Assembly (NCBI RefSeq): GCF_032854445.1
Contig: NC_088299.1
Location: forward strand, 11,589,608-11,653,607
Source of the DNA: Liolophura sinensis
Taxonomy: Eukaryota; Mollusca; Polyplacophora; Chitonida; Chitonidae
Reading direction: 5' to 3'
DNA length: 64,000 bases
This document shows positions 38,957 through 49,580 of this stretch, one piece after another; position 1 is the stretch's first letter; each line of letters starts with the position of its first letter. The notes below the pieces were generated by a model. That model did no database searches. It saw nothing but the letters and a program-made list of their open reading frames with translations, and was not told the DNA's origin. Both the position numbers and the translations under genes were made by a program.

Positions 38957-39153
38957 TGTTTCAAAATATCTCCAACGCCCTTGATAAAAACGGGGAGGGG
39001 CACTTTCACAAAACTTTTTTAAAATCCATTCTTTTTAATATTCTTCGCAAATCGCGTCATTTTCCAAAACGTTACGAGAAATATGACTTTTGGTTTTTTG
39101 AACTGGAACCTTGACCTGCAAGACTAACGATAATCACTGGATGACAATGAATG

Positions 39154-39443
39154 TAATCCTAGTGATTTTTTTTTTTTTTTTGATTGGTGTTTTACGCCGG
39201 ACTCAAGAATATTTCACTTATACGACGGCGGCCAGCATTATGGTGGGTGGAAACCGGGTACAGCCCGGGGGAAACCCACGACCATCCGCAGGTTGCTGTT
39301 AGACCTTCCCACTTACGGCCGGAGAGGAAGCCAGCATGAGCTGGACTTGAACTCACAGCGACCGAATTGGTGAGAGGCTCCTGGGTCATTACTCTGCGCT
39401 AGCGCGCTAACCGACTGAGCCACGGAGGCCCCTAATGCTAGTG
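39154..39443 (-). mobile_element. full-length SINE family 1 with target-site duplication
   Basis: The reverse complement runs from the tRNA head (GCCTCCGTGGCTCAGTCGGT) through the full body to a poly-A-like end (poly-T at about 39167-39180 on the plus strand). It is flanked by TAATCCTAGTG (39154-39164) and TAATGCTAGTG (39433-39443), an 11-bp duplication with one mismatch. It faces the copy at 38695 in inverted orientation. Confidence 0.95.
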
Positions 39444-39599
39444 GCGTCAAGCAACAAAGTTCACACGTAAGGACTACAAGGAATTTCTCACGCCAGGGAT
39501 GTTACGAATTGCGAATGATAATACAATACAAAGTACACCTGGCATCAGACGAATAAGCTTGCAAATAAATTAAGTTCGGGAGCTGCTAGTTATTTTTCC

Positions 39600-39748
39600 C
39601 TACCTACGTGGGAAGGTCTGCCAGCAACCTGTGGATGGCCAGGCTCTGCTTGGTTTCCTCCCACCATAATGCTGGGCGCCGTCGTATAAGTTAAATATTC
39701 TTGAGTACGGCGTAAGACATCATTCAAGTAAACAGTAAATAAATACAT
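39600..39748 (+). mobile_element. SINE family 1, truncated
   Basis: It begins at CTACGTGGGAAGGTCTGCC, has a small internal deletion before the GGTTTCCTCCCACCATAATG core, and ends in a short A-rich tail. Confidence 0.88.
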
Positions 39749-40666
39749 TGCCCTCCACTCCCCTTCTTTCGCTATATAGGTCTTGATAATCTATCCAAGA
39801 GGAGCAGGTAGAAAAACTTTAATATGATCATGAATGAATGATTATGATTATGGGTAATATTTCAGTCATGCCGTGGCGAAATATGAACATGTGTTTTGCT
39901 TTCAGGCCGTGCATACACTGACGTGAATAGTATTTGTCCATTTGAGAAAAAAATGTACCAGTTTTATTACTTTATCTGAATCGGCATCAGTGCGGTACCA
40001 ACCACAGGACACAAGACACCATGTGCGTTCAATACCGGTTTTGGGTATAGAATTTGTGGATACCCTGAAAATAAAAGACTACATCATCGAAAGTAAAACC
40101 AGATCAGCGACGACAGAGTGATAGCTGACAAACGGTCAACCAAAAGTACTATTTTGTCCCGCCTGCGCTATCAAACTTTAGCCGAATAAAATAATAGTTG
40201 GATTCGAGCTTGCGATCTCAACCGTCGCGAGCCGAACATCTTCAGCGAGAATAAAGCTTCAAAACAAAAATGCAGAGAATGGTTGTATATGGAAATAGTG
40301 AGAATGATTTGCGCAGTTGTGAAATATATCAGCCATTGTATACAGTTATGAAGTGACGCCCTAAAGGGCGTCTTATTACTCAACATGGTAGCTATATCTG
40401 CCAGAATACTGAGCATGAAGATCTTGAGTAACTGCAATTTGTAAGACAAACGGCTGGTCCACACGTGTCTGTACGGGCAACAACAACAGAAACAGCAGTT
40501 TAGGGGCCATGGATGTTCGGCATATAGCTGAGGAAAGTATGGGACTGGGGCTGACAAATGAGGCAATCTTCCTACTTAACATCTCCAGCAGAGTGCCGAA
40601 CATTTTCCGCACTCATAAATAATCTAATTACGTCAGCGCCGTTGGAAGATTCCGAATGTGTCTTAC

Positions 40667-40760
40667 CTCTGTATTGAAGGCAGCTCAGCTTTGAGAAGAC
40701 ACCTTAGCGCTAATGTCAGCCATTACTCTCGTAATGGCACGTTAACAGCACTCAGCTGAA
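40667..40760 (-). other. candidate non-coding first exon
   Basis: On the minus strand, sequence downstream of the X-box palindrome leads to AATACAGAG|GTAAGAC (GT at 40666-40665), a good donor. The interval contains a 12-codon reading frame (MADISAKVSSQS, then stop), which would be an upstream ORF if transcribed. It is on the same strand as the giant exon, so it could be a distant leader exon. No acceptor, TATA or initiator supports a precise start. Confidence 0.25.
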
Positions 40761-40770
40761 ATAATCAACG

Positions 40771-40784
40771 GTTGCCATGGCAAC
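40771..40784. promoter_or_regulatory. RFX-type X-box
   Basis: GTTGCCATGGCAAC is a perfect palindrome matching the RFX consensus GTNRCC-N0-3-RGYAAC. RFX factors drive ciliary and other genes across animals. It lies about 104 bp upstream (minus-strand sense) of the candidate donor at 40666. The site is certain as sequence, and its function is inference. Confidence 0.5.
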
Positions 40785-41639
40785 AACATATACTTTTCAA
40801 CAAACTGCACGGGAGTCAGAGCACAAGTATACAATTAGCCGGCACCTGTGCATACAGTGTACGATGTAAGTATAAAGTTAGAAGACGATAGATTCATGCT
40901 GCGCAAACAGACACAAAAGGTAACTTTTTCAATCACGTGACATTCAGGCTACAAACGAAAAACCTTTGTTTTCACATCTGTGTCTAATACCCTTTCAGTC
41001 AACAAAAACGAAAAAACAAAAAACAAAAAAAAATAAAAACAAAAAAAAATAGCACAATATTCCTTTTTTCATTGATGACACATGACCGAGAAGGTAAAAA
41101 CTCTACAGAGTCAGTGACAGCACTGTACACACCAAAACCAGTCGAGAAAATGGACAGTCTGCATAGATAAACACAATGGGGAAACTTTTGACGTTTTTAC
41201 ACAATCGGCAAGGACTGGCTTCAGATAGCTTATCTAAGGTTTTGGCTCTTTGATCCTATAGGTTTGAAAGGAACTAAATATGAAATGTTTACATGGAAAA
41301 TCACAGCTGAAAATGAAGTTCATTTTCCTAAGGCTTGATTCTTTGTTATTTGCATGTGCGAGTCATTTGCAATAAATAAAAGTACCTCTGATGTAAGACG
41401 TCGAAACGTAATACAAATATTGGTCTTATGCCTTTAATTATGTTGTATTCCTGAACAACCCAGGATTCTGCTGGTTGACTTAGCCTCCACGAGCCCTGGT
41501 CCATTTGCATTGTTTTAAGGTGATTGTATATTAAACGTGATGACAACCCTGCATTTCAGTATTTCTAGACCAGTGACGTCCAATAAATTGCATTTAACAT
41601 CACTGCATATTTTTTGCCTAATACTGCTTAAGCCATGTT

Positions 41640-41830
41640 GCTAGGAGGCGTGTAAATTGCTACTATTTCTATATTTACATGAACAGTCAGTATAACATAC
41701 TGGCTGAGGTAAATTGACGTGCGACCATTTGCCAGCTATCATACTGTCGTCACTCTCTGATTTTACTCTCTATGCTTTTAAGTCTTTAATTATATTAACA
41801 ACAGCTTCTAGCTTCATAGGAAACAAACTG
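41640..41830 (+). repeat. dispersed repeat family A, copy 2
   Basis: Contains ACTGGCTGAGGTAAATTGACG, CGACCATTTGCCAGCTATCA, a TCGTCACTCTCTGATTTTAC segment and CTCTATGCTTTTAAGTCTTT, colinear with the copies at 34.15, 42.5 and 62.85 kb. Confidence 0.7.
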
Positions 41831-42127
41831 TTTATAACAAGTATATATAGTACAATACATGTATTAAGTAATTTATCTACGTAAATTAATTCAGCATCTT
41901 ATTTCTAACACTAGATACACAAACGGGCACTGGCTAAGAAAGAATTGACAGAAAGTTTGGGGTGTGAGCAGGAAAAGTGGCTTCTGGCACGCGACCAAGC
42001 TGAAAGACTGAGTCTTTAAACTTACCGGCCTGTTCTTGCCTTATCATCGTCATCCGTCATCGGTACCATAATACTCACTGACGTTTGTTGGCAAGATGAC
42101 TGACACATGTACATTGTAAGAGGTGTT

Positions 42128-42151
42128 AGGGAGGCCTCAGGGAGGGAGGGG
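42128..42151 (+). other. potential G-quadruplex motif
   Basis: Four G runs, the last three separated by single A bases (CAGGGAGGGAGGGG), with a further GGGGG about 13 bp downstream. Confidence 0.45.
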
Positions 42152-42285
42152 TGTCACGGTAGGGGGAGAATTCAGATTGCGGCTTTCAAAGAGCGAGGTA
42201 AAGTCTGGCTGTGCTAAATTTCGTTGATAACACGCAGTTCTGTTTACCTCATCCACTTTTAAGTCGTCATCAGAACAAGTAAATA

Positions 42286-42470
42286 TTAATTTATTTATTC
42301 AATTGATTGGTGTTTTACGCCTTGCTCAAGAATATTTCACTTATACGACGGCGGCCAACATTATGGTGGGTGGAAACCCGCGACCATCCGCAAGTTCCTG
42401 CAAGACCTTCCCACGTAGGGTTGGAGAGGAAGCCTGCATGTGCTGGACTTGAACTCACAGCGACCGCAGG
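42286..42470 (-). mobile_element. SINE family 1, lacking the tRNA A-box half
   Basis: The reverse complement carries the B-box region (GAGTTCAAGTCCAGC), the body with a deletion between GGTCGCGGGTTTCC and the CCATAATG core, and an AAAT tail. Confidence 0.9.
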
Positions 42471-42499
42471 CAAATATTAAAGCTTGATGAATGGAAGGA

Positions 42500-42790
42500 A
42501 GTCGGACAAGTGTAATACCCTAACTGACGTAAACTGAAGCGAGGCTGTAATTCGCCGGTTAGGTGTGACTATTTGGCAACTCTCCAGCCGTATGTGGGAA
42601 ACACTTCCAAAGACTTCTGCCCGGTTTCCTCTCGCCATAATGTTGGCCACCGTCGCATAAGTAAAATATTATTGTATACATAAAAACCAATCAGATAAAT
42701 AAATCATTTGGTAACTACCATCCCCCACCCCCCACTCTAGTTTTTCTATCTATGCTTCTGTCTTTTATGTCGGATTAATCCACAGTGAAC
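42500..42790 (+). repeat. dispersed repeat family A, copy 3, interrupted by a SINE fragment
   Basis: The left part has CCCTAACTGACGTAAACTGA, GGTTAGGTGTGACTATTTGG and CAACT. After the SINE piece at 42578-42708 the family resumes with TTTGGTAACTACC, CACTCTAGTTTTTCTATCTA and TGCTTCTGTCTTTTATGTCGG. The SINE therefore inserted into a pre-existing family A copy. Confidence 0.75.
42578..42708 (+). mobile_element. SINE family 1, truncated, inside a family A repeat
   Basis: It starts in the body (CCAGCCGTATGTGGGAA) and keeps the TTTCCTCTCGCCATAATG core, a decayed ATTATTGTATACAT 3' segment and an AAAT tail. TTTGGCAACT on the left and TTTGGTAACT on the right resemble a target-site duplication. Confidence 0.8.
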
Positions 42791-43842
42791 TGGGCAATAG
42801 AAGTATTCAGTAAAAAGAATACTACAAACAAGTGTAAACCCATGTAAATCATCAGACTATCACACCAAAACTTATAATTTTACGCCTACCATAATATATG
42901 ACTATTAATTGATGTTTTTTTCTGTCAAGTCATGATTCTACGCGGAAGGAATCGTCTAAAACAAACACTGACTACACGATGTGTCAAACTCGTTCAGTAT
43001 CACGCATATAATGCTCAATACGAAGAAACCTTCAAAGTTTAAATGCCTTTCCGTGTGTTTGTGGTGATGATAAATATGTATTTGTGTCACGTAGTACACG
43101 ATTTAAATACTGATTTCACTCATTCGTCCGGATTATTTCTTTGAAAACTGTTAACTGCTCCTCTTTGTATTACTCCATCCTAATTTCGTACTTATGTACT
43201 GTCTTAGTTCTATGGCGGTTTACGGTGCACGTTGCTTTGGGAATTGGCCTTGCGTTTATTGGCCCGAAACATCCATTTTAGTTGATTGTATACGAATGTC
43301 TCAATTCATACATTCACCATTCACCACAACATACAGACAACTTTATTCAAGCATAAAGCCAAAATAAAATGATGTGGTATCGAATTTGCCAGGCAGCTAT
43401 ACCAGTTCTCATCAAATCAGAACTGAACTTCCAGCGGAAGATCGAGTGCCATGTTTTAGAGTTAGTGAGCCTTTATACAGGGGTTTAAGTGCCTGTGAAG
43501 GCATCAAAAGGTTCTGTGTATAGGTATGCCGAAGGCTAAGGATCTATCAAACAAAGGGCCATGTATATAGGTGCCATGCCCGAAATGCTGTAGTGTACAC
43601 ACCAGTTTTTTTTTATGTTGGGGGTGTGGGGATGAGCTTGTAGAGATAGCTGTTGAGAGAGCAGACGAACGATCGGCCACCGTGAACTTCTCATGTTGCC
43701 CGGCCACATACTGATTACTGCCGTTTAGTTGCATCTCTTAAAATAGTACTTACTCTGAGCAACGGCTCTGCTGCATACACTTCACCGGACTCAAGATGCT
43801 GCTGCTGTGGTGAGACGGCTTTACGCCTGCATATGCTACTCT

Positions 43843-43879
43843 GGGGGTGATGGTGGGGGTGGGAGTGGGGGCATGGGGG
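43843..43879 (+). other. potential G-quadruplex motif
   Basis: Five runs of three to five G separated by short loops (GGGGGTGATGGTGGGGGTGG, then AGTGGGGGCATGGGGG). Confidence 0.55.
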
Positions 43880-45076
43880 CTCCATCAAGCTAACTCGCTT
43901 TATTTATGAATTTATATATCGAAATATTCCAAAACACTTTCTTCACGCACATCCTATATTTGAGTCACGTATACGGTTAGGCGTTTACCTAACACGTCTA
44001 TAAAGTTGATACAGTGTTAGGCAGGGCACAATGCTGAATTCTATTCTTCTGCACATAGTATCGAGGTTATCATTAAAAATCTGCTCTGTTACATAGCCTG
44101 TAGCCCGTACGGCCCGCGGTTGCTCAAGGAAAGAGGGCAGGTCTTCAAGGACACGTGTAGAGGTCATCGCTGGCTAGAGATAAAACACTCTGAGTCAAAA
44201 GACTTCGCGTGCTAAAACACTGTTCCTGAATCACACCGACTAATCTTACACGTAAATCTGGTGTACGCCAGGGTCAACAGTCAGGGCACTTACTATTTGT
44301 ACATTATTCTCAAAGATCGTGTTAAAAAAATTAATATACCACTATATATTCCATAATGTCGCAATCAATTTGTGCCTGAGGTAGACCTGAATAAGTAATA
44401 GGGTCGTCATCCTAATAGACACACAAAAGTAATTGCTTAAAACAATAGTTTATACATGTAATTAAAGTTAATACTGAATAGTTTCCCTTTCTGCATAAAC
44501 GAAGTGCTATTTGGAATATATACATTATATTTTATATACTTAACATAATTTAAAATAAAGTAAATACGCTATATTCACATTAGTTCATCGAACCCATTGG
44601 TTGTGTAATAAAGGTGAACTTAATGGAATATCCACGAATTAAGAATTCTTGAATCCAAATTTCTCCTTAGATCATGAGACATATAAGAGATAATCTTATG
44701 AATTATTAACGGTTCAAAATCACTCATAAATGAGTGTCATCATGCATGTTTAATTGTTTGACATACATGAATGGTAATTAGTAAATTGTAACACCTTAAC
44801 CTGACGCTAACTGTCGGCCATGTAAATTATACTCTGAGAATCTTCGCACCACCATGTCGGCTAAGGCCCAAAACTTGTCTTGTCAGAAACTTGTTGATAC
44901 CAGTTTTGCCAGTTAATCCCCTAACAACATATATCTTGTTCTGTTTTAACTTTCTGACTTTCTGGAAAAATATTATTTCTGGCATCATCCTCAAATTAAA
45001 GAGAAACTACGGCTGGTACAGGAGATATGCACCGCGAAAAGGTAGATAGGAAAAAAAAGACATGACTTGTACTTAC

Positions 45077-45109
45077 ATAGTTCGAACCCTTGTATCTACT
45101 GTACGACAT
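45077..45109 (-). CDS. candidate first coding exon, MSYSRYKGSNY
   Basis: On the minus strand, AAAATGT (A at -3) opens 11 codons reading MSYSRYKGSNY, followed directly by GTAAGTAC (GT at 45076). It ends in phase 0, matching the cassette at 25166 and the giant exon acceptor. The Tyr/Ser/Gly/Arg composition resembles the start of the giant exon. Evidence is limited to start context, donor, phase and composition, so chance remains a serious alternative. Confidence 0.4.
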
Positions 45110-46737
45110 TTTGATACTGTTATTGACTTGGTTCGGCGGTGATGTCAAAATACAAAATCCTCTCGCTGTTTCACACAGGTGTGGTAGAAGATTGGTGGAT
45201 AGTCATTTTCTGCGGTTGTTATACCGTCGTCCTGTAGTCCGTCTGACTTAGCACATGTTGCTGCTGTGTGGAGGAGATGTAGTGTGGCGGTAATTACTGG
45301 TGGTTGCCCAGTCCTGGATACATGGTTAGGAGTACCCCTTTCTCCAGGACGGCGGGTACACCCCACAGGCTGCCAGCCGGCACTGAACTACTGTATAACC
45401 CGACGGGTCGGGAATGGCTCAGGCTGGGTGGTACATACCTTAGGCGGGGGTCAGACGATCGTTAAGACAATGCGTGAAGGAATACTCTGGCGAAGAATTA
45501 ATATCAGCACTAGATGCCCCAAATGAATATGGGGGGAGTGTTAACGAAGAGTTTCTTGTATCCAGTCTAGACCCCAATGTGCTATCATGTCTTACGGGAG
45601 AAGTTTTCGATCTCGGGGTTCTTCTAAAGCGCTCAATCCCCAGCCCTCACAGACGCTTCTGTTTATGATGAAGCGATGTTCTTACTGACTACAAAACCGA
45701 AAAATTATCCGCTTGGCTTCAAACGGCTAAAAATACGGCGAGCATCAGTCTGGTTCGTGCTGGGTTTTTCACGAAAAGAGTATCTGCCAAGCTCCTCCAG
45801 TTTCTCTTATCAAAAAAGTTCCACAGAACGGCCGGTATTGACTTCACAGAAGCTGTCTGCTCTCGAGTCGTTCATCACAATCAACGGTGTGTCTTGATTT
45901 TCGGACATCTGTAGATTCACAGATTTTGAAACAACCAAAAAAAAAAGAAAAAAAAAAAGAAAACAAAAAATCCTTTCGTATATTTAAGAGGGTACCATTC
46001 TATATAAGTAAATATCAATTCAATGCATATGGTTTCAGTTTGGTACTCAAAAGGCCCTTGTTTCAACGTTCAATGCATATTGAATTCTATAGCCCAGACA
46101 ACAGGATATATCCTCCGAGAACCATTACATTTGTCTGCAACACTAGTTGCTACTCTGACGTGCTCTAGGTTCAACCTTGTACCGCTGTATACATATGCAC
46201 CCTTCGAATTACCCATGAAAAAAAGAAAAAAACCAGGAACATAAACGAGCGCCAAGTCTCATATATTGTAATCGTAACTTGGAATGTCAGAGAAGTCATT
46301 TGGTGAAAAATAAACAACGTAGAATGCTACTGTTATACAAGCGCTTAGAAAGTTATCGGGATAGAAAAGACGTGCAAAAGCTATAGCTCCTTACGTGTCA
46401 TGAACGAGTAAATTATACACGTGGTAATTGGATGCGCACATTATGTTAAAACAAAGTGAGCCCAAGGAACAGTAACCCTGGCCATTCCGTTCAGTCAAAC
46501 TGTCTTACATTTTACGCTTTGTGGACTTTTGGCCTCCCAAATGCACTGTAGACCTACATATACTACAGAGAAGAAAAAACTTATGTAATGGGTATGTCGA
46601 TGTAAGATATCTTAACAGATCACTATCAGCAAAGAAGTGCCGGGAACGGGCTTGTTTATAAAGACTGATTATTGTAACCAGCGCTAGCTTGTTACTTATG
46701 GAGTATAGCTGTCTGGTTTGAAGAACTACTCAAAGTT

Positions 46738-46947
46738 TCACACCAAAGCAGTCGCTGTGAGCTCAAGTCCAGATCATGTTGACTTCCTCTCCGGCCGTAC
46801 GTGGGAAGGTCTGCCAGCAACCCGCGGATGTTCGTGGGTGTCCTCCGAGCTCTGAACGGTTTCCTCCCACCATAATGCTGGTCGCCGTCACATAAGTCAA
46901 ATATTCTTGAGTAAGGCGTGAAACACCAATCAAAGAAATAAAAAGGT
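46738..46947 (+). mobile_element. SINE family 1, 5'-truncated
   Basis: From CAGTCGCTGTGAGCTCAAGT (B-box region) through the body (CCGGCCGTACGTGGGAAGG, TTTCCTCCCACCATAATG) to an A-rich tail. Confidence 0.92.
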
Positions 46948-47013
46948 TGACAAAGATGTATAAAAGTAAAGTTTTAGGTGCCTAAATTTAATCAGCATTC
47001 AAACAGTGTATTA

Positions 47014-47239
47014 TGTAATATAGTATGTAGGTTGTCATTAATCCAATATAGTAAGTAGGTTGTCATTAATGTAATATAGTATGTAGGTTGTCATTAATGT
47101 AATATAGTATGTAGGTTGTTATTAATGTAATATAGTATGTAGGTTGTTATGAATGTAATATAGTATGTAGGTTGTCATTAATGTAATATAGTATGTAGGT
47201 TGTTATTAATGTAATATAGTATGTAGGTTGTCATTAATC
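47014..47239. repeat. 28-bp tandem array, 8 copies
   Basis: Copies of a unit containing TAATATAGTATGTAGGTTGT with very little divergence (C/T changes in TGTCATT/TGTTATT), which suggests recent expansion. Confidence 0.95.
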
Positions 47240-47644
47240 GAAAATATGTACAGCAGCTTTGATTGAGACTGTTCATATATCCAACATGGCGATCTTTTTC
47301 AGCACTATGCATGCAACGCCTGGGCTTAGACACAAAGTTTACAAAACAAAGTCACAGAGATTCTGGCAAGAGAATTACACTCAGTGTAACATTCAAGAAA
47401 AGACTTTTATCGAAATATATATTTGAGACACTATATAGTTGTAATAATAGCTTGTGACGTAGATTTAAATCGTCACATAACAAACGATATCTAACAAATG
47501 CTAGAAGGTCAAATTATCTGAACGGCCATATGAGGGACATAGTCCAAGTAAAGATAATTAAGAAAGTCATAATCGAAACAATTTCTCCGGTTTTAAGGCC
47601 GGTGTGATAGTGGAATTTGTTGTTATGGAGGAGCCATAAATGAT

Positions 47645-47815
47645 AAACTCATGATGGCTTCCTCTCCGGTCGTCCGGAAAGCCTGTCAGCAACCTGCAGG
47701 TGCTCGTGGGTTTCATCCGGGCTCTGTTTCCTCCCACCACAATGCTGGCCTCCGCCCTATAAGTGAAATTTTCTTGAGAAGGGCGTATAACATCAATCAA
47801 ATTAATAAACAAAGT
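47645..47815 (+). mobile_element. SINE family 1, 5'-truncated
   Basis: CTCATGATGGCTTCCTCTCC through GTTTCCTCCCACCACAATG and ATTTTCTTGAGAAGGGCGT to an ATCAAATTAATAAA tail. The GCCCGG segment is partly deleted. Confidence 0.88.
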
Positions 47816-48057
47816 CAAAAAAAAAACACACGTAAATTTGAGTTACTTTGAATGAATTCAGATTAATGTCTCTGTACTTCTGACAAAATTAATTTATTTC
47901 AAAAACCCATAGTTCTAATAACAATGCCCAGATTTACTTGGACGCTACTCCAGTTTTTCGCGTCACAGCTGAGTCAAATCCAGCATTCTCATAGTATATC
48001 AATCAACCACAAACATGATGCCCCAAGTTTGTCATAGCATGTATCCTCTCCATGCAG

Positions 48058-48176
48058 TCGCGCGAGTGAAGGCCCACCAGCAACCTGCAGATCGTCGTGG
48101 GTTTCCCCTGCAGGCCGCCGTCATATAGGTGAAGCATTCTTGAGTACGGCGAAAAACACCAATCAAATAAATAAAG
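48058..48176 (+). mobile_element. SINE family 1 fragment with internal deletion
   Basis: It keeps CAGCAACCTGCAGATCGTCG, then skips directly to GCCGCCGTCATATAGGTGAA, ATTCTTGAGTACGGCG and the AAAT tail. Confidence 0.85.
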
Positions 48177-48269
48177 ACGTCTGTCAGTAACACTTGTAAG
48201 TCTTTGGAATAGCAGAGTTTGATTACAATTAGTACAGCTGCTAAAATAATAATGCTTTTAGTCGGTCAT

Positions 48270-48358
48270 ATTCCTCTATGTAGGTAATGCCGGCTGTGAT
48301 CGTATAAGTGAAATATTCTTGAGAATGGCGTAAAACACCAGGCAGATAGATAAATAAA
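48270..48358 (+). mobile_element. SINE family 1, short 3' fragment
   Basis: TCGTATAAGTGAAATATTCT, TGAGAATGGCGTAAAACACC and a GATA/AAAT-rich tail. Confidence 0.8.
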
Positions 48359-48634
48359 TCATGTATATCATGAAAATCATGATTATGTAGAATCAGCTTG
48401 TTAGAGAACCTAAGCATTACATCCATGGTTACCAGGGAACTTTAGACTGACAGAGCATTACGGTGTATACCTTTGACTCTAAGCGTCGAGTCCGACATTC
48501 GTATACCATTCGTAGACCAGGAGAGTTTTAAGTATAAAAAAATGATTCACCCAGGTTAATTCTTGGAATAAACTAAACATAGACTCAAATTCACAATCAT
48601 AAGTATTGTTATAACGAAAAAAAGAAGTACTTAC

Positions 48635-48649
48635 AGCTCTGTAGGGCAT
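48635..48649 (-). CDS. candidate alternative first coding exon, MPYRA
   Basis: On the minus strand, ACAATGC (A at -3) opens five codons, MPYRA, then GTAAGTAC (GT at 48634). It ends in phase 0 and begins ATG-YCS-TAC-AG like the candidate at 45109, as expected of alternative promoters feeding one downstream exon. The peptide is very short, so the case rests on donor quality, phase and this resemblance. Confidence 0.28.
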
Positions 48650-49419
48650 TGTTTATGCGTAGTCTGGAAGTAGGGCTATATACACATATGGTTTCTCCTC
48701 TCTGTAGCACATGATACAACTGTCCTACCTCTGACACGGTCTAACCCAGCTGGCTTTTGCTCGTCAGGCTGATGAGTCGAGAGGTGCTTTTAACTTCAGA
48801 AGTATTTCCTAATAAATTGACGTTTTGCTTAAACCTTAGTCAGAGAAAAACCTGGCGCAACTGGCATCACAGAGATGCGCCGTTATTTAAAAAAAGAGAC
48901 AGCTTGGTTTTTTTTTTTTGCTCGCATTTGACAATCCTGCTTTAAAAACACGTTTCGCACAAACGCGAGATCAAAAAACACTGGTCTGATGTTTAAGTCT
49001 TCACAAGCCCTATACGTCCAACTTTCTCCACCTACGTTACCTTGACGGACGATTTAAACACGTGTGGTTCATACTGACCCTATATTTAGTCCACTAAGTA
49101 AACACGACCCCTGCGATGAAGAGGATATCAGAGAGACTGAGGATGATGCCTCGATAACAGAAATGTTCTCCTCCATTGCTGATTTAAATCTGACGGGAAA
49201 AATATGGTTGATGACTAAAAGTTTAGGGTGCATGAATGAATTCAGATCAACAGGTCGATAAAATGAACTTCAAGGGATTTATAGATGTAACGTCTCATAA
49301 CCACACGCTACTCCATGACGTCAAGTGAGAAGTTTACTATTAGAACTGTCATAATTACCACAAATGACGATATCTATAGGGTATTACATAATATACATTC
49401 GCATCTCAACGGTCAGTCG

Positions 49420-49580
49420 TGAATAATGGACATTCCAGGTTAATAATGACCCATTTTCAAAAACACAGTCCAAACACAAACTGCCAAGGAGCAAATGCTA
49501 TATGTATATGTAAAATGTAAGAAATTAGGACGAAGTCAAGTTAAAAGTAGTCAGCAGCATTCAATCATGAAGGAGGCACA
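49420..49580 (+). repeat. dispersed repeat family B, copy 1
   Basis: Shares ATAATGGACATTCCAGGTTA-like and GTAAGAAATTAGGACGAAGT-like blocks, about 100 bp apart, with 54645-54800 in the same orientation. Confidence 0.65.

Larger units (their letters stand above)
45110..48634. other. non-coding stretch with SINE fragments and a 28-bp array
   Basis: Apart from four family-1 SINE fragments and the array at 47014 there is a less AT-rich patch at 45240-45660 with short overlapping open frames. It resembles no protein I recognise and could be a decayed element. Confidence 0.5.

Noticed and set aside
40171-40566. 131-codon minus-strand open frame with a Cys-rich stretch
   Set aside because: It overlaps what looks like an old tRNA-like fragment, has no homology that I recognise and lacks conserved motifs.
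48765-48790. CTGATGAG, another hammerhead-like core
   Set aside because: No CGAAAC box follows at a usable distance.
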